DNA of 64,000 nucleotides from Sanghuangporus weigelae (taxonomy: Eukaryota > Basidiomycota > Agaricomycetes > Hymenochaetales > Hymenochaetaceae), in the NCBI GenBank assembly GCA_033182465.1, contig CP137328.1:372001-436000 (forward strand), read 5' to 3'. A program made the position numbers and the translations under genes. Under the pieces are notes generated by a model, which ran no database searches, was not told where the DNA came from, and saw nothing but the letters and a program-made list of their open reading frames with translations. Below, piece by piece: positions 23,863-36,455 of this stretch (position 1 is its first letter; the number at the start of each line of letters is the position of its first letter).

Positions 23863-25804
23863 GGCCCGTTCGATGCCCAGTTCCTCTCTTGCTTGAGTTC
23901 ACGCAAATACCAAGTCCTTCCAAACACAGCCCTCGGACTTCTCTCCAACAGCGCTCAGCGCGAGCGCTTGTCCAGACTGATCTAATGGCTATTTACAACG
24001 TTGATCAGTTCGACGGAGGTGATAAGCTCGTCGTGGGGACAATAGACGATGAAAGGAAGAGATGAAGGACGAGAAAACCGGATTCAGACTGCATATGGCA
24101 TGGCACGCTAAAGTAGGAGGACCCGGACAACCATTTGCTCCGCTGGACATAAAGTAGATGTAACCGGTAACCGGCTCTCGGAGATCGACGACGCGGACTC
24201 GTCGATTCGGTCGAAGAGCAAGGGCACCAGTAAAGTACCGCTCACTGCCTCTACAGGCAGGTGTCCATAACTTGATTTTGGATACCATTTACCCGAGACA
24301 TTGTCTCCGTGATCGGCCATTCCACATCTATCCCATACAAAGACCCATAAATTCCATGCCTAGGAAGCTATAAAACTTCTCAACTCAACGAGGGTTAGAA
24401 ACGTTGGATTCCTGTTACAGAAAAACTTTGATACTTATGAGCGAAAAAGTTTTTCATGAGGGAAGGAGAAGGAATAGAGACGAAAGCCGGTGGCCGAAGC
24501 ATGTATACCATACCATTTCGTCTTAGTCATCAATAGACTTCGGTGGATCCCGAAGCGTCCTATGCAACGTAACTTATGTTAGGCAAGGATATACATAAAA
24601 TCTAGGTCAGAATAATACTAGTCGTCTGTCCTTCACTTCAGGAATAGTTGAACATCCCAGGGCCTCATGGTGACTGTAATCCAATGAAAATCCGTAAACC
24701 TCTCATCCCTTTAATTTTGAGACCACAATTTCGTACCTCGCAAATCGAGGTGAGCTTTGGCTCGGCTTTATAGAAGTCCCTGATCTCGGCCAACGTGACG
24801 CATTGTAAAACTCTTTCGTCCTCAGCGTATGGTATGTCTTTCGCCCGGGCTCATGTTTTAAACACATGGATCGTGTATAATCTACGACGGTCGCACATGA
24901 TGACGACTCCAAATAGCAACGAACGTTCGAGCAGTTGGTAACAGGACCTAGCGCTCATCTATCGTTTTGTTTTCCGTCCTCGAGACTCCAAGAGATCCAG
25001 ATACACTTGTGTACGCTTACTTTTTCTTGACCTCCAGAAGTCATGGACGGAAATAGACGGAAATCTCTGCATATCTATGTTATCGATATCTAATGTTATC
25101 TACCCGAGATCGACATGCGCTAGAACAAAGAAGGTCATGGTCCCAACGGTCCGAACTAACTTCTGCGGAGGCTGTACAGACGAGTTTATGTAAATGGAAT
25201 GGCGGCGATGGTTGGTTTACAGATCTCTTATGCAACGTCTGATTCGCTACTTTGTCCTGGAGCAAACAGTGCGAAGCGTAGAAGCAGCGCATGTGAGCTA
25301 TGTACGAGAAGTTGTCAAAATCTATCCAGTCTGAGCATTGAAACTTACCGCTGTCGACTTTGTGCCTGTCTCGTAAATATCCAGCGAACCAATCATAGTC
25401 GACCGAACTATCCCGGCTCAGTGTGGCCTTGATCTCTCTCGTCTCCAGCGTCCGTTATTCTTCATGGCAACCAAAACCATCTAACGAGTCTGGGACACCT
25501 TGGGTAATTCTGCCCTTGCATGGGATTCTAGCGTTCACCTGAAAAAAATAGAGGGCTTCGATATCTATTTTCTATGCCTCCAGTGATTTCGTGATCATTA
25601 TAAAAAAGACAGGACCAAGAGACGTACTCCAATTGCATCTATACATACTGAAGCGGGAAAAAGGTGAGATAGTCCCTCGCCGACATGTAAACCATCTGAC
25701 AGCAGTCTGTATAGCAAGAACGAAACATCTCTACAACCCTCGCATCATGGGAATTACTACCTGCACGATCGTAGCATCATCTCTAGCTGCTGTTCAGAAG
25801 GCAT
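23863..25804. other. Gene-poor region between DUF6533 gene and Zn2Cys6 regulator
   Basis: Nearly 2 kb. Minus-strand open frames at 23989-24320 (up to 99 codons) have no recognisable motif and no convincing splice partners. Nothing else identified. Confidence 0.4.
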
Positions 25805-28800
25805 CTATCCTGCATAAGCACCAGATGCGTCCGCCGTTGAATTAGAGCATCCTAACGTCGCCAGATCAACAAGCTCGGGATTCGAAGCTGTTGCAGTTAC
25901 AGTATTTCCACTTGCCATGGTGCTAGCCAACCCTCGCACATCCTGTTGGACATTAGGAGTATTGCTAGGGCAACTACTGTTGTCTATTGACATAGGCACG
26001 AGTGTCGCAAAGTCCGTTTCCTGCATAGTCGTCGAGAATCCTGGAATGCCGCCCTACATGAGCCTACATGTCCGCCTTCATTTGCATTCTCATTGAAACA
26101 AGTCTCACCAGGGACAACATGCCCAAGACCCATGATATCAGAAAAGGGAAGCGAATAGTTAGCACCGGCGGATAAGAGGTCATCCAGGGACTACAAAACT
26201 CGATTGTCCCACTGAGTATCGATTCCTGCGTATTGTTGCCGAATTCAAATGGGAAGGTGGAGGTTTTGGGACCGATCCTCAGCGAACTATTCTCACGAAG
26301 AAAAGGTTGTCTGGCCGAAATCGTCGCATCGCTTCTAATAACAGGTAAATATGAAACAAAAGATGAAAGGATCGGTCCGTCAGAGAAACCTGAGCCTTGG
26401 TCGCCTGCGATACTTGTCGACGGTAGGCCTGGAACAGAAGCTATTGCGCAATCGCCAGAGCCATTAGATGCAATTCCGGGAGCAGGCACTGAGGAGTAGG
26501 TAAGTACTCTTGGGTTGCAAAAATCTAACTACAATTATTCCACGCACTGTCGAATTCTTCTCGACTGACAGGTTCCTGTTCAATCACACCTTGCATTAAT
26601 AGCAGGGTAACGGACCCCAGTTCCTTCATAAACTTATCCGGATCCTTGCCGACTTCAAGTAATGCAAGACGCGCTCTCTCACGAAGGCGCAACATTCCTG
26701 GTTGTCCGTGTCAAGATTAATCAATAAGAATTCAAAGAAGACACGCCGGCGATTTCGGGAGTTAATTTGTAACTTACTAGAGCAGCTTGTATCAACGGAT
26801 GTGCTCGTGCCCTCATGAAAATGTCTATTGACAGAGCCAGATCGACATAAGCGCGTTGTGCAAGCTCCAAAGTTGGCGCACGGGAGGCTACAGATCCAAG
26901 TAAGACCTTCAATGACAATGATCATTCATTTATAATCAGAGCGACTGAAAATAAGCGATTCCATACCGCGGAGATTAACGAATGTGCCCACGTAGACCAA
27001 TACCGAACCATCACGTGTGAAAGAGCATTAAAGTGCTCGCGCACGACGCGCAGAATAGAAATCGCACTGTTGTAACATGATAAGAACGAAGGAGCAAACG
27101 AACTCTGTATCGGATTCCTCGAATTCTCCAGTAATGCCCGTGCGAAGAAGTTACGGTGCAGGAGTTGAAGAGCTGAAACAAAAGGTTAGCAAAAATACAG
27201 TTCACGTCGCTGAGAACAAGCATACACATGTCCTTCATCACGCTGAGTATATACTTCTGGAAATAGGCACATACGCCATCAATGCCAACATGGGTATCAG
27301 CTCCAATCGCTTTGACAATCTGGTGAGCCATGCTACGTGGACCAAATTCGCGGACTTTCGCATCTAGTTCGAGGGTTTCTGAGTATTTCAATGGTTTTGC
27401 CGAGCTAAGTTTGTGAACGATATCGAGCATTACATCCCGAAGGTACAAGCGTTTCCAGCACCAGACTAGCAGCGGTCAGATCAGCGCCGAAGTATTTCAA
27501 ATGCCTCGTGACTTTCTCCTCACCGCTGGGCACCTCCACACCATTCACGCAGCGTAGAATCCGCGTCGATTGGTAGTTCACAGTCAACGTCATCAGGATG
27601 GACAACCGCAGATCTCCCCGATCCTATACTCTGAGAAATTGTGTTCAAGTTAGCTTGCCTGTCTTGATGCAAGGAGCTACGAAATCCTCAACCTTCCACG
27701 CATCCATCTGCCTTAACTCCCAAAACATCGTTCTTCGGCGTTAAATCATCTTCGACTCAAATTTCCAATGAGTAGGATCCCCATCTTTTCCAGAATAAGC
27801 ATTCCTTGTGGGAATATTTGTATGTTATCCTGACCAACTTGAACTCACGCAATTCAATCTAGGAGCATACTGTAGATCAATATACGTTACGGAAGATATA
27901 AGGTCATAACAACGGACACTGATAGCAAGAGACATCCCAAATGTAACAGTCCGGAATGCTGTATGTAACGTCGATTTCCTCCAAGAAATCAGATCGTACA
28001 TGGCCATGAGACAGACTGCCTGGACGGCAGAAACAGTTGGAGCGTCCAGGACGGGCCTTAATGCCAGAGCCGCGTTGGCAAGGCGGAAGTATAACTCCGC
28101 TTCTTCGCTGCTCGGGCTGAGCGTGAAATCCCCCGCAGTGCCGACGGCGAATACCATCAACAGAGCCGCAAGGTCGTGAGGATCCATCTTCTCGCGGTTC
28201 CGTGCCATTTCTCTCTCGTCTCTTTTCAATGTACGGCCGCGACGCTCCTTGTACGCGCTCGGTAATAGTTCCTCCCAGATCTGGTCACGTTGAATGGGGC
28301 GGACCCATCATGCTGAATAACACTCGCATAATGCCGATGCACGCTCGTATGAAGGGAGTCGCGATTCAACTAACCCCTGCAACTCCTCTTTCGGGAAGCT
28401 TAGTGCGGACAAGGGGGAACTAATCGCGAAATGCTCGAGTTCCGCGGCCTGTGTCTTTTGATATTGTAAGATCAGGAAGGAGGCAAATTCATGCAACACC
28501 TTACCGCGAGGAAGTTCTACACAATCATACGTGAGTGAATGAGCACCACCGTCAGTAGAAACAAAGCATATAAATCTGTCTTTTTAAATCGGTTTGTTCC
28601 AAAGTCAGATCTTCAAACGAGCGCTTCACTCCCTTGTCCAGCTCGTCGGGATTTTCACCCGAAGACTCATCATTCCGCTCTCTCCTAACACAATTCAAAC
28701 TATGCTTTATAGCAAGCAGGTCAGGCTCCAATAAAGGATGAGGATCCCGAGAGACGGTTGCCTGCAAATTCGCCAGAGCGTCTTCAAGTTGTCGGATTCG

Positions 28801-29395
28801 GTTGCTCATCTCTATTATTTTAGTATGCAATTCGTCGGTGTCGGATAGTATGAATCTGATTGGTCTCTTGAGTGCCCCTTCAGAGAATGAGGTGAAACTT
28901 TCGTACCTGGATCCTTGGCCGGAGGGAAGAACACCTTGAGTCCGTCATTGCTTTGTTTCATCGTCACAAATACCTCACGAAGAAACGTACCATTCGGACA
29001 GATGACTCGACATCCACGACGAATGCACGAGCTACACGGATCCTAACAACATCAAATCAATCAATCAACGATCCAGCTGCTTAGGATACGATCGAACTAA
29101 ATCAGCTCGGTCATAACCATGCACCCTACATTCTTGTCGCATCTGAGCTTCAACCTAAAATACACACACAAACGGAAAGAAGAAAAAAAGCTTCATCAAC
29201 ACTCCGCGCTCGGAAGATTTCTCCAACCGCCGGACGAAAAAAACGCACGCACCTTCGGCACTCCGCACATGCGATCTGGCCTTTCGAGCGTTTCACTTCA
29301 ATCATGCTCGCTTTCTCGTCTGTTCTGTTCTTCCTCCTTCTCGATCCGGTGGCCTCAGACACGCTCCATCGTGACAATGAGTGCGGCATGATCAT
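25805..29395 (-). CDS. Zn2Cys6 fungal-specific transcription factor with fungal_trans domain
   Basis: Nuclear DNA-binding regulator. Exons 29395-29253, 29154-29130 and 29042-28907 encode the zinc cluster, with cysteines at residues 43, 46, 53, 59, 62 and 71: CAECRR, LKLRCDKN and PCSSC come from three separate exons. A predicted coiled-coil linker follows (KIIEMSNRIRQLEDALANLQ). The middle homology region is visible as MDPHDLAALLMVFAVGTAGD, EAELYFRLANAAL and APTVSAVQAVCLMAMYDL near 27970-28190. Further C-terminal blocks include LRDVMLDIVHKLSSAKPLKY at about 27370-27450 and RAPTLELAQRAYVDLALSID. Many short introns are needed in the middle and the 3' end near 25805 is a guess. The target genes cannot be told from sequence. 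Confidence 0.8.
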
Positions 29396-30815
29396 GGACG
29401 GCTGCGAAGAGGATGGACATCATATATTTAGCAAACCGTAAGTTCGTCATGAACTACGGACTCGGCCGTTTGGACTGACCGACCGAAAGAACTCTTCCCT
29501 GGCGTGACACATCCACTTGTTACTCTCTATCAGTCACACAGCCTATCATGTCTGCATTTTACGTAATGCAACACAAAACGAACGTTCAAAATATATACCT
29601 TCAAATTTAACTCTTTTCTCAAAATTCCACTCAGAGCTCAGAGTGAGCCATATATCGATCAAACCTGGGACACAAATACAGCAGAGCAAGCACGCTAAGT
29701 AGAAACGAAAACCGATGAGCAGTAAGAAAAAAAAGGAAAGAAAACAGTAAAACAACGGGGATACTCATGGTTGGGACCTTCCCACCAGCTAGCCCGCATC
29801 AAGGTCTACCCTTGAAATACAAACAAGCAAGTGAGGGACACAAAGAACAAAAAAGGTAAGCTAAAACTGAGTGCCCAGTCTGAATATGCGCACGCGATGT
29901 GGGATGGGTCGGGGATGGGGGTTGAGGGGGACATCGCGTGCCGCAGTGTATATAAATGCAGAACACGAATATAAGCGAGGCACTGTAAGTCGTGCAAAGA
30001 GAGCATAAGGAAGAAGAACATAGCATATAAAAGGAAACAGAAAGCAAGCGTAAGCATCGAGGGTGATGCTAGAGGTGCGTGAGTTGGACCGTGAGGCCAA
30101 GCGGTTTCGTTAAAAAGCGTCGCGGTGAAGGGTGTGTGAGTGTGAAGCCATGGCAGGAGGGGTGGGTGGGAATACACGAGCTAAAGCGAAAGACAGAAAG
30201 AACAGCCATCAAACATAAAAACACAAGAAAGGACAAAAAAGAAGGACCAAACTGTTGTACAAGTGGCAACTTCCAGGCGAAAGTGAGGGACGTGAAAAAA
30301 TACAGCAATGCGTGAGTAAAGCGATATGGCGAACGATCATGAAGAAAGCGAAGGATGGCTGATCGTGTGCGCCGGATAAAGAGTGGCCAAGGTGAAATAG
30401 GTTTAACTGACCGAACCCACCCCCTAATCAACAAGAAAACGGATGAGAATTGGTTTATTCAAAGATGTCCCCTTTCCCCGGATAACTGCCGCTTCGCTTT
30501 AAGTGCGGTCATCGGGACCCACGGATCTCAAAAAGGCAGTTGTTGAATGACCACAAAGGAAAGGAAGACAGATCGCGGGAAAATCGAAGCAGGGTAAGAT
30601 GAAAAACAAAGTAAAATGAAACACATAAGGCGTTACGGGCCGAAGCTGCGTAAGCAATGAAACAAATGGAAGGAATGGAGATCAAGAGGAAGGGAGGAAA
30701 AATAGGGCGCTCAAAAAATGGACGGATGGACGATGAGAGTTGACGACAGCGCTTCAGTTGATTGGGGGGGAAGCGAAATCCTGCGGGAACAAAAAGGTGT
30801 GATCAGCGTTTTAAT
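29396..30815. other. Intergenic region between two regulator genes
   Basis: About 1.4 kb holding the promoter of the Zn2Cys6 gene and the 3' region of the WOPR gene. Purine-rich on the plus strand (pyrimidine-rich on the minus), with open frames that look like by-products of that bias. No repeat found. Confidence 0.4.
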
Positions 30816-32460
30816 TCAGTGGTCCTCACCACCGACGGTCTGTGGAGCTTGCGCGCTCGCTCTCATGGAGACGTGCGACTCGTCATCCTCGATCTTCCCG
30901 ACGCCATTTGACGGTACACCGGACAAGCCTTGAGGGGCATAGGGATACGTTGTAGGCCATCCCATGCCACCATATGGCGCATAGTGACTGGACTGCGTGG
31001 GATAGTACGAATAGTTCCCTCCAGCCTGAGCGTTGTCTCCTGTATAGGCTGGGTAAGGCACTTGTGCTTGGCCATGGCCATGGCTTGGCGCAGTAACACC
31101 GCTAGGCGCTTGCGGCGCGGGCGCAGGCGAAGTCGGCGTTACTACAGGGGCGCTGTTGGCACTGTTTGCCGAGTCAGGCGACGTAGGTGATGCTGTGGGA
31201 AGAGCAGGCGGATACACTTGACCCGGCGTCGCATTGTTATACATGTGCCCCGCCGGAGGCATTGGATACATCCCCTGTGAGTAGTAAGACATGCCGTATT
31301 GATGGTACTGTGGGTGTTGAGGGTCGCTGACCGGATAGGTACCCGCAGCACCTGCACCTTGTACGCTCATAGTTGAGGTAGGCGATTGCGATGGATTGCT
31401 CTGCGAATCACCGCCGGACGTCTGTATTGTGGTCTTTTTCCGAGGGCGTTTGGTCCCGCTGCCGTAGGGTTCGTACCGCTTGGCTCGTTTACCAGATAAT
31501 TCATTCTCCGCGTCGACTCGGGAGTCTGCCAAGAGAGGCTGGCCATTTGACACGGCAGCCGTGATTGTTGCTCTCGGGGACGGTTCGGCTTCATCGGCCT
31601 CTCCACGGTACCTCGGGACGCCATCACGGTCAATCTCGACTTTTGGCGGGTTTCTGAAATGCGTTTTGTCTAGATACTCAGGGGATATATCCAGAGACGC
31701 AAGCTCTGGGAGAGATGACGGTGTTCGCAGGCGTCCCTGTTCCACATCTTCAATCTTGTAATACGAAATTAAATGCTGGGAAACCCCGCCGATAGTCAGA
31801 GAAAACGTCTGGGAAATGTGGTCTGTACGATTAGCTACATTCATTTTCCAGAGGAGAAAAGTAGCCAAGCACCTTCTTCATCATTCCGTCTGGCTTGAAC
31901 TTGTAACTATTGGTGAGACTGCCGACCAGAGTCCGCTCACGATGCTTATCAAGACCGAGACCGCTAGACTCGCCTTTGGGTCTGCTAAGACTCTGATGGT
32001 CCTTGCTATCAGAATACTGACCGTGTTCGCTGACGAGGAGTGAACCAGAGCTTCCCTCGTTGGCGTCTCTGTCGGACCGGCCTCTGTGTCCAGCACCGCG
32101 CTTGTCGGTTTCACGGTAGAGCAGGAAGTTGCCCAAAATGCGCGAAGGGCTCCAGAAGAAGCCGTCTGTCCATCGTTTGATGCCACTCTCATCTTCATCA
32201 AACACGAACACGGAGCCGGAGGTGATCATCTTGCGTTCAGCATCGACGAGTCGGCGTGTGACGCGTGGGATCAAGCCGCGTCGGGCGGCCTCGAGGATGA
32301 TGAGGGCATCGCCTGTTGTCTCTATCCAGCCGCACCAAGGCGGTTCTGTCCAGTTGGTGGCTCCGACGGTCGTTGTGGATCCGCCGGAGTTCACAGATGT
32401 GGATGTCGGTGCTGGCTGTGCTTGTGATGGGGAGGTGTTCCCCGCGTGGGAGGACGACAT
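30816..32460 (-). CDS. Gti1/Pac2 (WOPR) family transcription regulator
   Basis: WOPR proteins (Candida Wor1, Fusarium Sge1, fission yeast Gti1/Pac2) control morphological switching, conidiation or gluconate uptake. Exons 32460-31873 and 31808-30816 join to 526 residues. The N-terminal WOPR half is seen as WCGWIETTGDALIILEAARRGLIPRVTRRL then RMITSGSVFVFDEDESGIKRWTDG-type sequence and WSPSRILGNFLLYRE. The second half spans the intron: SYKFKPDGMMKK joins TFSLTIGGVSQHLISYYKIED. After a basic stretch KRPRKKTT the tail is low-complexity and rich in Pro, Tyr, Gln and Ser, as in family activation tails. Both halves of the DNA-binding domain are present and the gene looks intact. Confidence 0.93.
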
Positions 32461-35400
32461 GATGTCGGTGCTAATAAGCGGCGCATGACGAAAATGAGCG
32501 GCGGCGGGGGCGGCGAGGGGCGGGCGATTGGGGGCGGGGAAGAGTAAGCGGGAAAGAAAGAGTTAAGGTAAGAAATCAGGTAAGGTTTTTGCAGACTCAA
32601 CTTACCTTAGATTTGAGGAGCGCGATGGCAGAGGGTGTAACTAACCCACAGCAGCCCGATTCGGTAAGCTCACGCCTTCTTCCCTGTCACGCGTACTCGT
32701 GGGACTCATTCGCCATTTAAACAACACAATCCAGTCCATCTCTCCCGCTTTCTTCCTGACCGACTATTCAAGCGGCTCCATCGACGGACTGGCTCACTCT
32801 TGCAGGGAGTCGTGTTGGTCGGTCGATGGTAAAGGAGGAGAGGAGGAACCGTGACGCTAAGGAAGGTTCACCAGGGCACCCGTATTACTTAATATTCAGT
32901 GGCTGTAATTTTCATCTCCATCGACGACGTGTGTGAGCCTGTTCTGGGTTAAATCTTAAATTTAAATATTTACTCCGACGTCCGAATTCATCTCAAACCG
33001 ATATGTATCAGCAGTATCACCAGGTATCATACACACTCCTTGAACTCTCCTTTCCTTAGTCTCACACTTGCCCTCTTCATGAATTACATTTTCCCCATCT
33101 CGATATTTTCGGAAAGTACGAACCCCGCTCTCTTCTTTAAGCTCCCGGTTGGCCTGGCTTCCAATTTGCATTAGTTTAATTTAGGGCACCGTGGACACAC
33201 ATCTCGTCACGGAAACTTTCTTTTCTTTTCTTAAAAAAACGATTGTGCATACACCCGCGCCGCGCTGCTCGCAAATACTGCTTGCTTTCTTCGCGAGATC
33301 CTCAGTCGGCTGCAAGATCCATAGAATAGACGCGCCGCGCCAAGTCAAGTCAAGTCACCAAGAAAGCCGATTGAGTTTTGACACCGCATCCAACGCTGTG
33401 CAGAATTGCGCCGACCCGGTGATACAATCGCCTCCAATTCGCTTATACTAAGGCACGCCTCCGGCACTGAGCAACGCAATTCCAGTCATCGGCTCTTGCC
33501 AACGGCTGTCCTTCCGGGGACCTTCAATCCACTCCCAAGCGAGTTTCATCACAACTCTTTGAGGAGTAATTAGGTTCCAGGCCAGGATGCGCAAATGGTA
33601 CAACACGAATTAGAGCATGAATAAATTACAGTAGCCCGTCATCAAACCAGGGTGTTCACGAGCTATTCGGGCGCCAGAGCTCGTGCGATCAATCAGACAA
33701 AGTCAGGAAGTATTGCGGGCCTGCACACGTCGCTAACCGCCGTGGGGGAGCCTTCTCTCGGCCCAAGCGTGGTATGATCACATAAAATCCCATGCGTCTT
33801 CCTTCCATATGCAGTCGTTCATCCCAGTAAACCTATTCCTCTTCAAGAACCGATCATATGAGTCGAGTAGAGAACCCATTTCAAAAACGTCTCTGCGTCA
33901 CGCAGGGATTGTATATGTGTGTGTGTATATGTACGTCGAAAATAGTTCGAAAAGCGAGCGGTATCCAGGAAATTGGCCCACCCCGTCGAGTCGCCAGCAA
34001 GAAGAAAACCCAAATCCGCCCCAGACAAGAAAAGAACTCGAAGCCCCGATCGGATTGATGATAGTTTACACGTATCCTCGGCAGAAGATAAAATGCGAAA
34101 GTTGCGAATGTCAATCCAATCCATTTCGTAAAGAATGAAGAGACCGGCTCGCGTGGAGCAGAGAACCTTGTTTTCCTTTTTCTCCGCTGGTCCGGAGTCT
34201 TTGCACAGGAAGACAGTGATGTCGAATACGTTTGGAGAAGTTCCGTCATGATTCTTGACTGACGCAAAGACCACCGAATATGCGCACTAGGCCCAAGCAG
34301 CACCAGGTCGTGACTCGTCCAAAACGGGACTGTGGGCAAATCAAGGGGAAGAACTTTAGACAACCGGAACCACAGAACGATCCAGAAACAAGCCATGCTA
34401 TTCAAGCAGAGTTGGCAATCGCCTGGTACACAGCGAGCGATTGTGCGGCGACAGAAAAGAAAACAAGAAGCGCGCGCCGCCAAACGGTCAGTTTCCGCAG
34501 CACACTGTGAAGTGCATCACGTGACATAAGCAACCTTCTTTTCGCCGCTGATCTCGCCCGATTGAAGATTAGAATCATCGCCATCAACGATCAGCCGTCA
34601 ATTATCCTTCCATTCTCGTCGACGTTGTGTAGACTCTGTTGAGCTTATGGCAACAATAATATGATCTCCGTGCCGGACTCCTATCAACTCTCCTCGATTA
34701 TATATCTGCGATCGCGGAAACCTTCTCTATCCGTGTTCATAGCCGTGGTCGTCGATTCGGGCGCTAAACCAGCTATCGTCGGGAAGGACGGAGTTTTCCT
34801 TCGACTTTTCTCCGCGCGATGAGACAAGCCAAGCCTCAAGGGTGGGATACAAAGTGAAACCGAAAGAACCATAATTTGCCGAAAGAAGAACCTCTATGCG
34901 TACCGGTATAGCGGGTAGCTCTTGCTGTTCCAAAGTCTAAAGTTAACTTCCTTGTTTTCCTGGCGAAGCGAAATTGCCTGCTCCTCTCGCTACGCTGTGT
35001 ATTTCCGAGGAGTTTGCTTTTATTGTTACGTCGACCCACGCAACGTTAATGTGACGACGCATTCTTTCCTGATCCTGATGAGGATGATGTCGTTTCTGGA
35101 ATAAATATGTACATACGCAATCCTAGACCTGGAAGAGAATTCCGTCGCCGCGGCGCAAATACGCTTCCTTGATTACTAGAGTTCGAGAGGTCGCCGCGTC
35201 CATATTTTGCCAATGTGACGATGGCAAACACCGATAGAGTTCTTTCGTATATTGTGGTGTGATTATGATTCAGATCCGCATGCACTGTGCATATGGGTGA
35301 TAGGAAAAAAGAAGAATCCTGGGTCAATGTTATAATTGGATTAAAAATACAATGTCGCTAACTTCCGCTTACATCCCCCTTGATTTCCCTAGATAAATAC

Positions 35401-35874
35401 AGCGCGGGATACAAGTGGTGATGTCTGGTGTGAGCCCTTGTGAGCCCTCTTTTTTCGCAGCCCTCGGTTTACGCTTTCTCTCATTCTTTTGGGTGGCTCG
35501 GCGGATCATGAGTGCTAAGACCCTCATGACTCGCCGATGTAATCTCCGCACCTATAGGTAGATGGTCCGAGGAGCCCGCTATCAGATACAGGTCGGTAGG
35601 ATCTCCCGGAAGGATCAGTATAAATCGATGAAGGAAGCTTATGCGGGCGTCAGATCAAACTTACCTGTGCGGCTGAGCCTCCATCCGTTTAGTATTTGAA
35701 GAACGAATTCTCAGATGCTCTGCTTCCTCCTCCTCGATCAAGTTGGATGATATTACCATGGCTGTCTCCGCTTTGTCTGTATATGCAGACGAGTCCCTTT
35801 TCTTCCTCTCTTCCCTTCTTTTAATTTATGATCAAAGCTCATCAGTATCGATGTGAAAGGAAGAGCGGCCTTTC
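32461..35874. other. Long gene-poor region upstream of the WOPR gene
   Basis: About 3.4 kb. WOPR genes often have long regulatory upstream regions, which may account for part of it. A CACGTG occurs near 34519. Many short open frames exist on both strands around 33800-34500, but none carries a recognisable motif. Confidence 0.4.
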
Positions 35875-36360
35875 ATGGCCGCGAATATTATCCCCGCTCT
35901 TCGTGACAAATTACCTCTAGAGAAGGATGATGACTTCTCGTCTGAGGAAGAGGAGGAGAGAGTTTGCTCGGTGCCGTCTAATAGTGTTCTTGTTAGACAC
36001 AAGGAAGCGGCGTCCCGTTATACTGGAAGCATTTCTTGCGCTCCACGGCGGTGTTATATCAAGATGACTGCGACGAGCGGGACAGTTGACTACTGGTAGG
36101 TCATTTATGCCAGGCCGTCACGAACAATAATAACTGATGTGTATTGGAATTGAACGATATCTAGGTGCCTTGTTTCACTCTTCCATTCGCAGATCGGAAA
36201 TGAGCATAATTGAGCGGAAAAGCAAGTCAAGGACCGCAGCTCAGCTTTCGACAGCGATACAGACCGCGCTGTACACGTTCTTGTCAAGAGAAAGGCCATG
36301 CTAATGAAGATCAAGATGATACAGCTGCAAGGGGGAGACGACACTGAGATGGATCAGGTA
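35875..36360 (+). CDS. Possible small acidic protein, unplaced exons
   Basis: A 74-codon frame at 35875-36099 starts MAANIIPALRDKLPLEKDDD and has an acidic DDFSSEEEEER run. A second open stretch at about 36223-36360 reads DRSSAFDSDTDRAVHVLVKR then KAMLMKIKMIQLQGGDDTEM before a GT. Both have coding-like composition on the plus strand. I could not find a splice pair that joins them in frame without a stop. No homology recognised. It may belong with the degenerate material to its right. Confidence 0.25.
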
Positions 36361-36455
36361 ATATAGCTGAGCGATCTAACGAGAGACGCGATTGCATAAA
36401 GAGAGACTAGCGGAAATTAACATTGGTGAGCGTGAAAGCAGTCCTTCCGTAAATG

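Noticed and set aside
23989-24320. Minus-strand 99- and 70-codon frames
   Set aside because: They overlap in different frames, lack motifs and lack convincing splice partners.
24360-25590. Possible RNA gene or extra exon block between the DUF6533 gene and the Zn2Cys6 regulator
   Set aside because: I found no conserved stem, motif or splice-consistent frame.
29799-30434. Several 80-120 codon minus-strand frames rich in Phe, Ser and Leu
   Set aside because: They come from a pyrimidine-rich leader or intergenic tract; overlapping frames on the same strand are equally open, which argues against coding.
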